Source: an uncultured Porticoccus sp. (GTDB lineage: Bacteria; Pseudomonadota; Gammaproteobacteria; Pseudomonadales; Porticoccaceae). From it: 16,644 nucleotides of DNA. This document shows, piece by piece, positions 10,800 to 16,644 of the stretch. The position numbers and the translations under genes are program-made. The stretch covers positions 1 to 16,644 of the forward strand of contig CATLZI010000015.1 in NCBI GenBank assembly GCA_950063125.1, read 5' to 3'. The notes under the pieces were generated by a model, which saw only the letters and a list, made by a program, of their open reading frames with translations, did not search any database and had not been told where the DNA came from. Position 1 is the first letter of the stretch; every line of letters begins with the position of its first letter.

Positions 10800-10866
10800 A
10801 TTTCTGTTGAGTGAAACGTCTTTCAGTGTCGGAAGTTTGGACAGGCAGCCAGGGCAGTATTTTCTG

Positions 10867-11952
10867 TCATAACCTGCTTTTCAGCAACTCTCTCAGTAGC
10901 TGGTGATCGAAATCTGAGGTGACTATCGCCTGACCTATCGCTTTGAGCAGAACCAGACGAAGGCTCCCGTCCATGACTTTTTTATCCACCGCCATCAAAT
11001 CGAGAAATCTATCAGCACTCATTGTATGCGGGGCCCATAGCGGCAGTTGACACCGGCCAAGCAGTTCCCTGGCACGAAGGACATCGTCGGAAGGTAACCA
11101 TCCAAGTAACCTGGATAGCTCAGCCGCCATAACCATTCCGGCGGCAATCGCTTCACCATGGAGCCAGTCTGAGTACGATTGTGCCGTCTCAATGGCGTGC
11201 CCGAAAGTGTGGCCAAGGTTAAGTATTGCCCGAATACCCGTCTCCCGCTCATCCTGGCTGACAATCCTTGCCTTGTTTTCACAAGAACGCATGATTGCAA
11301 CAGCCAGCGAATCGGGACATCTCCCCATTAACTGCTCCACGTTGACTTCAAGCCAGCAGAAAAAATCCTCATCGGCGATCAAGCCATATTTGACCACTTC
11401 GGCGAGACCGGCATGGAGCTCTCTTTCAGGCAGGGTCTTGAGGGTAGCCGTATCGGCAATCACGCATTCAGGCTGATAAAACGCGCCAATCATGTTTTTC
11501 CCCTGTGGGTGATTGACGGCTGTTTTCCCCCCCACAGAAGAATCTACCTGGGCGAGCAGCGTGGTAGGAACCTGAATGAAATTTACACCACGCTGGTAAG
11601 TAGCTGCAGCAAAACCGGTCATATCGCCAATAACACCCCCACCGAGCGCAATCAGTGTAGTACTTCTGTTATGCCTTTTTTCCAGCAGCCGATCATAAAT
11701 TTTATTGAGATACTGCAGCGTTTTGTAGCGCTCACCATCAGGTAAAATCAATGTATCGACCTGGTAACGGGACAGACTTTTTTCAATCGGACCAAGGTAT
11801 AGGGGCGCAACCGTTTCATTGGTCACGATCAACACCTGCTCACCCTGAATATAGGGCGCAAAAACGTCGCTCGTTTGGAGTAACCCCTCACCAATATGTA
11901 TTGGATAACTACGATCGCCTAGTTCGACAATGAGCTGATTGGCAGCGTCCAC
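10867..11952 (-). CDS. aroB: 3-dehydroquinate synthase
   Basis: A 361-residue protein. It converts DAHP to 3-dehydroquinate, the second step of the shikimate pathway, using NAD and a divalent metal in the cytoplasm. Visible motifs are DGERYKTL (72-79), the NAD loop GGGVIGD (104-110), [20 protein letters not shown] (130-149) and the metal ligands Glu185, His248 and His265. The start is GTG at 11952, giving [18 protein letters not shown], which matches the family N-terminus with about four extra residues; GAG lies about nine bases ahead. It follows aroK after 48 bases. The SPOR-domain gene damX that often follows aroB is absent. Confidence 0.96.
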   Translation of the reverse strand: MDAANQLIVELGDRSYPIHIGEGLLQTSDVFAPYIQGEQVLIVTNETVAPLYLGPIEKSLSRYQVDTLILPDGERYKTLQYLNKIYDRLLEKRHNRSTTLIALGGGVIGDMTGFAAATYQRGVNFIQVPTTLLAQVDSSVGGKTAVNHPQGKNMIGAFYQPECVIADTATLKTLPERELHAGLAEVVKYGLIADEDFFCWLEVNVEQLMGRCPDSLAVAIMRSCENKARIVSQDERETGIRAILNLGHTFGHAIETAQSYSDWLHGEAIAAGMVMAAELSRLLGWLPSDDVLRARELLGRCQLPLWAPHTMSADRFLDLMAVDKKVMDGSLRLVLLKAIGQAIVTSDFDHQLLRELLKSRL

Positions 11953-12000
11953 GATGTGTCACTCTTTAGCAGTAAAAAAAGGGGAATAGAATTTATCACA

Positions 12001-12525
12001 TCAGCTGTTGAGCTGGCGAATAGTCCTTGCGATTTCATCAGCGACCAGCTGGGGCTTTTTCTGCTCGGTAGCAACCACCAAATCGGCTATTTCACGATAG
12101 AGGGGATCGCGTTCGTGAAGCAGGGAATCAATGACAGCAGCGGGATCATCCACCTGAAGTAGTGGCCGATTCCGATCGTGTGCTGTCCTCTCCAGCAATT
12201 GATCCACCGAGGCCGTCAGATAAACGACATACCCCCTTTGCTGCAAAAGTGCTCTATTGTGCTCATTGAGCACAGCGCCGCCGCCCGTGGCGAGAAGGAT
12301 ATCTGTAGATGCTGTAATTTCATTCAATAACTGGCTTTCACGTTTGCGGAAACCAGCCTCACCCTCGACGTCGAATATCCAGGGGATATCAGCACCACAT
12401 CGTTTCTCTATTTCGGTATCAAGGTCAATGAATTGAAGTTTCAGCGTCTTTGAAAGAAGTCGGCCAATGGTGGTCTTGCCGGCCCCCATGGGGCCGACAA
12501 GGAAGATGTTGCGGGGTTTTGTCAT
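12001..12525 (-). CDS. aroK: Shikimate kinase
   Basis: A 174-residue kinase that phosphorylates shikimate at the 3-hydroxyl with ATP. The Walker A motif GPMGAGKT is at residues 11-18. Shikimate-binding residues are Asp36 (FIDLDTEIE), Arg60 (GEAGFRKRE) and the ATGGGAV segment (79-85), and the lid contains RNRPLL (118-123). Its ATG shares one base with the pilQ stop codon (TAATG), and no Shine-Dalgarno sequence stands before it, which suggests translation coupled to pilQ. aroB is 48 bases downstream. The pilQ-aroK-aroB order is the usual one in gammaproteobacteria. Confidence 0.96.
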   Translation of the reverse strand: MTKPRNIFLVGPMGAGKTTIGRLLSKTLKLQFIDLDTEIEKRCGADIPWIFDVEGEAGFRKRESQLLNEITASTDILLATGGGAVLNEHNRALLQQRGYVVYLTASVDQLLERTAHDRNRPLLQVDDPAAVIDSLLHERDPLYREIADLVVATEQKKPQLVADEIARTIRQLNS

Positions 12526-14672
12526 TAATCAAGCAAAGCTTCATTCAGTATTTTGGGGGTGATAAAAATCAGAATTTCACGCTTCTGGATATCATTAATA
12601 TCATGACGGAACAAACGCCCCAGATAGGGGACATCACCCAGAAATGGAACCTTCTCCACATTATTGACAGTCTGCATCTGGAACAGTCCGCCAAGCACCA
12701 AGGTCTGGCCATCGCCAACAATGGCTTTTGTCTCAACCTGGGTAATATCGATAATAGGCTCTCCAGTAGGCAGGAGATCACCCACAGAATCCTGTGCCAC
12801 ATTAATATCCATTACGATACGGCCATCCGGCGTAATCTGTGGGGTCACTTCAAGCAACAACACAGCTTCCTTGAACTGGGTGGAGGTGGCACCACTTGAG
12901 GTGGCATTCTGATAGGGAATTTCAGTACCAGTTTTGATAGAGGCTTTCTGCTTGTCGCCGGTCAACACCTTTGGCTGCGAGACAATTTCACCCTTGCCTT
13001 CGTTTTCCAGCGCGCTGATCTCCAGGTCAATGAATGTATTGTTGGTCAAAAGCTCCAGAGCAAAGCTGCCATTGGGATTGGGAACACCAAGATCTACACC
13101 CAAAGCAGCATCATTCACCAAAATAGAGCCGATGCCCGGGGTCCTATCAAAAGCATCAATCGGGTTAACCCCGCCATCAAAGCCCTCCAATGAACCTGAG
13201 AAACCGAACTGTGAATTACCCGGGTTGCGCACGCCCTGCAAGCCCATCCGCGCACCGATCTCTTTTCTGAAATCGCGGTTGGCAATGACAATTCTGGCTT
13301 CGATAAGAACCTGTCTCACCGGAATATCAATTTGGTCAATCAGTCGCTTGAACTCAAGAATTTTATCTTCCGTGTCAGTGAGAATAATCGTGTTGGTGCG
13401 GTTATCGACAATCGCGGAACCCCGTTCGGACAGAATACTGTCAGTGGCTGTACGACTTCCGGAACTACCGCCACTACTACCTCCGCGAACATCAAATAAC
13501 TCATATAACGCTTTCGCATCGGCATACTTCACACGAATAAATTCAGTCCTGATTGGTGCCAACTCCTGGAGCTGCTTATTGGCTTCAACCTGAAGACGTT
13601 CACGTTCTGCAATTTCGGCCGCCGGGGCAACCATCAATACGTTGCCTTCCTGTCGCTTGTCCAACCCTTTCGCCTTTAACACAATATCGAGAGCCTGATC
13701 CCAGGGAACATTCTCCAAACGGAGGGTGATGCTACCTGACACCGTGTCACTGGCCACCAGGTTCAGGTCAGTAAAGTCAGCAATCAACTGCAATACCGAC
13801 CTGACTTCGATATCCTGAAAATTCAGCGACAGTTTTTCGCCGACATAAGCAAATTTGGATTTTTGATTTTCCAGCTCTTCTTCTGACAGGGGCTTCAGGC
13901 TCACAATATATTGATCATCTGTCTGGTAAGCCATGTAATCGTATTCACCAGCAGTTTTGATCAGCACCGTCGAGGTAGAGCCATCAAAACTGGCATCAAC
14001 TTCTTTGACAGGAGTGGCGAAGTCAACCACATCCAGTCGGCGATCAAGAGACTCCGGCAACATCGTACGGAAGAAACGCAGTTTGACATCGCCCCCAGAC
14101 TGGGAAATATCAATACTGGTTGCCGGATTTGACAGATCAATGACCACCAACCCTTCACCTTCTTCGCCACGGCGGAAATCAACGCCCTGAATACTATAAG
14201 TGGGTACACTGGTGCGATCTTCGGTAGCTGCGGCCCCAACAATACTGGTCTTCCTTACTGTACTTCTGGCAACACCATCGCTCGCACCCACCAACAAAAC
14301 AATGCTGCTTCCATCTATGCGGGTTTCATAGGGCGCCATTTTCAGCATATTCAGAATGACACGGGTACGATCTGACGTGCCCAACACCACTGCACTTCTG
14401 GCATTTTCGAAGGATAGTGCATACTTCTTTTGATCCAGTGCACTCGCTACACTGGGCAAGTCCAGCACTATTCTGGCCGGGTTATCTATCGTGTAACCCT
14501 CAGGAGCAGGAGGGGTATCGGAGAAGTCCATACGGACTTCGAAGCGGCCGCCTGGCAAAGTCGCAAAGCTGATATCCTCGAGCACCACCTCAGCCAATAC
14601 CTGCGATGACAGGCCCAAACAGGCCAAACATCCGGCCAATACCAATATGCTCTTTTTCAGATAGCCTTTCAT
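12525..14672 (-). CDS. pilQ: Type IV pilus outer-membrane secretin PilQ
   Basis: A 715-residue secretin that forms the outer-membrane ring through which the type IV pilus passes. A signal peptide (1-27, likely cut after SSQVLA) is followed by two AMIN domains that bind peptidoglycan (about 29-128 and 158-260), an STN/N0 domain (about 279-350, with LNFQDIEVRSVLQLIADF), an N1 domain (about 372-450), and the secretin pore domain (about 452-710) with VLIEARIVIAN, EIVSQPKVLTGDKQ, GTEIPYQ and VPFLGDVPYLGRLFR. A glycine/serine-rich loop (397-406) lies inside N1. GGGGA is about eight bases before the ATG. The gene lies 23 bases after pilP, and its stop overlaps the aroK start. Confidence 0.97.
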   Translation of the reverse strand: MKGYLKKSILVLAGCLACLGLSSQVLAEVVLEDISFATLPGGRFEVRMDFSDTPPAPEGYTIDNPARIVLDLPSVASALDQKKYALSFENARSAVVLGTSDRTRVILNMLKMAPYETRIDGSSIVLLVGASDGVARSTVRKTSIVGAAATEDRTSVPTYSIQGVDFRRGEEGEGLVVIDLSNPATSIDISQSGGDVKLRFFRTMLPESLDRRLDVVDFATPVKEVDASFDGSTSTVLIKTAGEYDYMAYQTDDQYIVSLKPLSEEELENQKSKFAYVGEKLSLNFQDIEVRSVLQLIADFTDLNLVASDTVSGSITLRLENVPWDQALDIVLKAKGLDKRQEGNVLMVAPAAEIAERERLQVEANKQLQELAPIRTEFIRVKYADAKALYELFDVRGGSSGGSSGSRTATDSILSERGSAIVDNRTNTIILTDTEDKILEFKRLIDQIDIPVRQVLIEARIVIANRDFRKEIGARMGLQGVRNPGNSQFGFSGSLEGFDGGVNPIDAFDRTPGIGSILVNDAALGVDLGVPNPNGSFALELLTNNTFIDLEISALENEGKGEIVSQPKVLTGDKQKASIKTGTEIPYQNATSSGATSTQFKEAVLLLEVTPQITPDGRIVMDINVAQDSVGDLLPTGEPIIDITQVETKAIVGDGQTLVLGGLFQMQTVNNVEKVPFLGDVPYLGRLFRHDINDIQKREILIFITPKILNEALLD

Positions 14673-14695
14673 CTCAGTTTCCCCAAACCTCTCGA

Positions 14696-15232
14696 TTAGT
14701 CTTTCTCATTCAGACCCAGGGTACGCGGACGCTCTACCCAGTTTCCTTTCCCGTCGGGAACAATTTCAATTACGTCTACCTTGGCATTCGATATGGCGGT
14801 GATCCGTCCGTAATTTTTTCCCAAATAGTTACCGACAGTAACCCGGTGGATCCCACCACTCCCGTCATTAATCAACGACCACATTTGCCCCTTCCTGGAA
14901 AGAATCCCCACCATGGATAACGCAGCAAAGTTGAAACTTTCGAGGTATTCTTTTTTCCGGTTTTCGCTGGGTGGCTCTACCGTGCTCTTACCGGCAACAC
15001 TTTCCGCTGAACCAGCGATCAGCGGTGCATCGAAGGGGCTCCGCATAGCGATAGCCCCGTATCGAAAAGTTTTGTGAGAACGAAAAGTAGGTAGAGGCTC
15101 AATCTCCCCGACAGGACGCGACTTTATCTCTTGCATGTAATTTTGCAAATCGTTATAGCTTTTATCGCCAGAGCAACCCGATAGCAGAACACAGCCGGCA
15201 ATCAGGAAAGTCAAACCTTTCAACTTGGTCAT
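14696..15232 (-). CDS. pilP: Type IV pilus assembly lipoprotein PilP
   Basis: A 178-residue lipoprotein. The N-terminus is a lipoprotein signal with lipobox LLSGC, so Cys20 should be acylated; the next residue is Ser. A flexible region (about 20-80) leads to a globular beta domain (about 85-178). In the family PilP binds the PilN/PilO pair at the inner membrane and reaches across the periplasm to PilQ. The motif FRYGAIAMRSPFDAP (65-79) is typical of the PilO/N-binding arm. AGGAAG lies about eight bases before the start. The gene is three bases after pilO and 23 bases before pilQ. Confidence 0.95.
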   Translation of the reverse strand: MTKLKGLTFLIAGCVLLSGCSGDKSYNDLQNYMQEIKSRPVGEIEPLPTFRSHKTFRYGAIAMRSPFDAPLIAGSAESVAGKSTVEPPSENRKKEYLESFNFAALSMVGILSRKGQMWSLINDGSGGIHRVTVGNYLGKNYGRITAISNAKVDVIEIVPDGKGNWVERPRTLGLNEKD

Positions 15233-15235
15233 TTC

Positions 15236-15847
15236 CTAGTCTTCCTGTGTCTTGTAGCGGTAGGTTTTGGCTTGGATTTCCAGTGCCAACAGCCCCCCAC
15301 TCCCTTTAGCTGACAGACTGTAGTCATGCAGAGTAACTATCCGTGGCAAGCCTGCCACACCACTGACAAAGGCACCCACATCATGATAACCACCCTCGGC
15401 AACAATTTTTATTGGCAACTCTACATAAAACTCCGCTGCCCGCTCGGGTTGAAGTGTAATACTGGAAATATTCAGGCTTGCACCATGGCCGATTTCCGTA
15501 ATGTCCTCGAGCAACCCAGGCACTTCAGTATCACTTGGCAGCTGCGCCAGCAGGGCGCTAAAAAGCTTTTCCACTTCCGCCATCTGAATCCTGTATGCCT
15601 CAAGATTTGCAGCCTGGAATGCCTTTTGTTCAAAGTTGTTTTTTAACTTGACTTCCTGGGCTTTAGATTGCTCCAGCTGCACACCAAGATCCTTGACATG
15701 GAAGTAATAAGTACCGGCCAACACCAGGGAAAAAACAACGATCAACAACAGCACTCTGACAGGGAGGGGCCATACGCCAATGCTGTCAAAATCCAAGTCC
15801 GTGAAATCGAAATCCTTTAATTGCTGCAAGGAATCACTTAACGCCAT
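15236..15847 (-). CDS. pilO: Type IV pilus inner-membrane protein PilO
   Basis: A 203-residue bitopic protein. A cytoplasmic N-terminus precedes one membrane helix (about 29-48, PVRVLLLIVVFSLVLAGTYY), a coiled coil (about 51-100) and a ferredoxin-like periplasmic domain. PilO pairs with PilN to form the alignment complex linking the cytoplasmic motor side to PilP-PilQ. GGGAG lies about eight bases ahead of the ATG, which shares one base with the pilN stop (TGATG), so translation is probably coupled. pilP starts three bases after the stop. Confidence 0.95.
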   Translation of the reverse strand: MALSDSLQQLKDFDFTDLDFDSIGVWPLPVRVLLLIVVFSLVLAGTYYFHVKDLGVQLEQSKAQEVKLKNNFEQKAFQAANLEAYRIQMAEVEKLFSALLAQLPSDTEVPGLLEDITEIGHGASLNISSITLQPERAAEFYVELPIKIVAEGGYHDVGAFVSGVAGLPRIVTLHDYSLSAKGSGGLLALEIQAKTYRYKTQED

Positions 15848-16434
15848 CAGGTATCTCCCTCAGCAGTCTCGCTTGGAGACTCTTGCGCAACCGGTGTATT
15901 GACAATTTTGACTCTCATCTCAAACCGGCTTCCGTCCTCACCGAGGATGTCATTGGCTTGCACTTTGGTAAGGTTTGGCTCAGTGAATTTGTAGGAGGCA
16001 TCAAGCTGACGCATCAGAGTGGAAACGCGGTTGTTTGACTCTGCATACCCTTCCAGTGAAACCTGATCATCCTTTCTGGTCATTTTGATGAAATAAACAC
16101 CGTCAGGCACTGATCGAACGAACTCATCGTAAATTCTGACTATTTCCGGCCGGTTGCCCTGCAGCTCCTGAATTACCTCCATACGATCAAGCAGATCCTG
16201 GCGGCGCTTTTTCAGCTCTTTAATCTCAGTGACCTGTTTTTCAAGTCTGGCAATCTCGGTCTTCAGCAGAGAGTTTCTTTCATTTTGAGTCGCTATCTGG
16301 CTGGAGAGCATGCGATCCCAGCCGAATGCGCTGATCACTGCAGCAATCAGCACCACACAGATAAGTGTAATAAATTCTTTTTTCTTTTCTGCGCGAAGTG
16401 CTTCGCGCCAGGGAAGCAAGTTAATCTTGGCCAT
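15847..16434 (-). CDS. pilN: Type IV pilus inner-membrane protein PilN
   Basis: A 195-residue protein. It opens with the conserved MAKINLLPWR, the short cytoplasmic motif that docks in PilM, followed by one membrane helix (about 21-38), a coiled coil (about 45-92) and a periplasmic domain. I take ATG 16434 rather than the in-frame ATG at 16458, because the conserved motif starts there and the upstream option would run into the end of pilM. The pilM stop and this ATG are separated by one base (TAA-G-ATG). The stop overlaps the pilO start by one base. Confidence 0.95.
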   Translation of the reverse strand: MAKINLLPWREALRAEKKKEFITLICVVLIAAVISAFGWDRMLSSQIATQNERNSLLKTEIARLEKQVTEIKELKKRRQDLLDRMEVIQELQGNRPEIVRIYDEFVRSVPDGVYFIKMTRKDDQVSLEGYAESNNRVSTLMRQLDASYKFTEPNLTKVQANDILGEDGSRFEMRVKIVNTPVAQESPSETAEGDT

Positions 16435-16435
16435 C

Positions 16436-16642
16436 TTATTCAAGCCCCCGCAATGCAAGCCCAGCGGCTATCAACATGGCCGGGGCATCGTTAGCCAATG
16501 CAACGGCATTCACCTTGTTGGACACTTCCATATCCGCAAAGGGGTTTGCAATCATCGTGGGCAATCCCAGCTTGCCCTCAATTTCCTCACGCAGCCCTTC
16601 CATCGCAGCCACGCCTCCCGCCAGGCTCACCTGGTCAATATA
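16436..16642 (-). CDS. pilM: Type IV pilus assembly ATPase-like PilM, C-terminal end (5' end outside window)
   Basis: Only the last 68 or so residues are present; the frame is open to the right window edge. The visible part starts YIDQVSLAGGVAAMEGL, the adenosine-binding loop of the actin-like (FtsA-type) fold, and ends in FADMEV and NDAPAMLIAAGLALRG, typical of the PilM C-terminus. PilM is a cytoplasmic actin-like protein that binds the N-terminus of PilN. Its position directly before pilN is the standard pilMNOPQ order. Confidence 0.93.
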   Translation of the reverse strand, partial: YIDQVSLAGGVAAMEGLREEIEGKLGLPTMIANPFADMEVSNKVNAVALANDAPAMLIAAGLALRGLE

Positions 16643-16644
16643 AT

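Noticed and set aside
13455..13484. Gly/Ser-rich stretch in PilQ (397-406) as a possible repeat expansion
   Set aside because: Short flexible loops of this kind in the N1 domain of secretins are common; there is no long repeat at the DNA level.

Overview
The window reads as a stretch of ordinary gammaproteobacterial chromosome of moderate GC. Gene content and order most resemble the Pseudomonas / Cellvibrio side of the class: an rsgA - rhodanese - psd block, and a pilMNOPQ - aroK - aroB - gltB - gltD - hemE block that matches the conserved order known from Pseudomonas. I see no insertion sequence, phage gene, CRISPR array, tRNA or rRNA. The exact genus is an inference I cannot settle from the sequence.

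Plus strand, 1-2092: the 3' end of rsgA (ribosome-assembly GTPase, cut by the window edge), a two-domain RhdA-type thiosulfate sulfurtransferase, and phosphatidylserine decarboxylase, whose GTG start overlaps the rhodanese stop. These converge on the minus-strand genes with only 29 bases between them.

Minus strand, 16644 down to 2122 (in transcription order): the tail of pilM, then pilN, pilO, pilP and pilQ (type IV pilus alignment subcomplex and outer-membrane secretin), aroK and aroB (shikimate pathway), a 184-base gap with a candidate promoter and terminator-like hairpins, gltB and gltD (NADPH glutamate synthase), hemE (uroporphyrinogen decarboxylase), a 163-base gap, and a DUF3391/HD-GYP-type protein. 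The pil-aroK-aroB genes are tightly packed (1-base overlaps or short gaps) and probably form one transcript. gltB-gltD-hemE are separated by 28 and 18 bases and probably form a second. The HD-GYP gene stands alone.

The main points worth a second look are the HD-GYP protein, which has lost several residues that normally bind the catalytic metals and so is probably a c-di-GMP sensor or scaffold rather than a phosphodiesterase; the gltB leader, where a candidate promoter lies just upstream of a terminator-like hairpin; and the absence of the damX/SPOR-domain gene that usually follows aroB. I did not find a convincing undescribed system.
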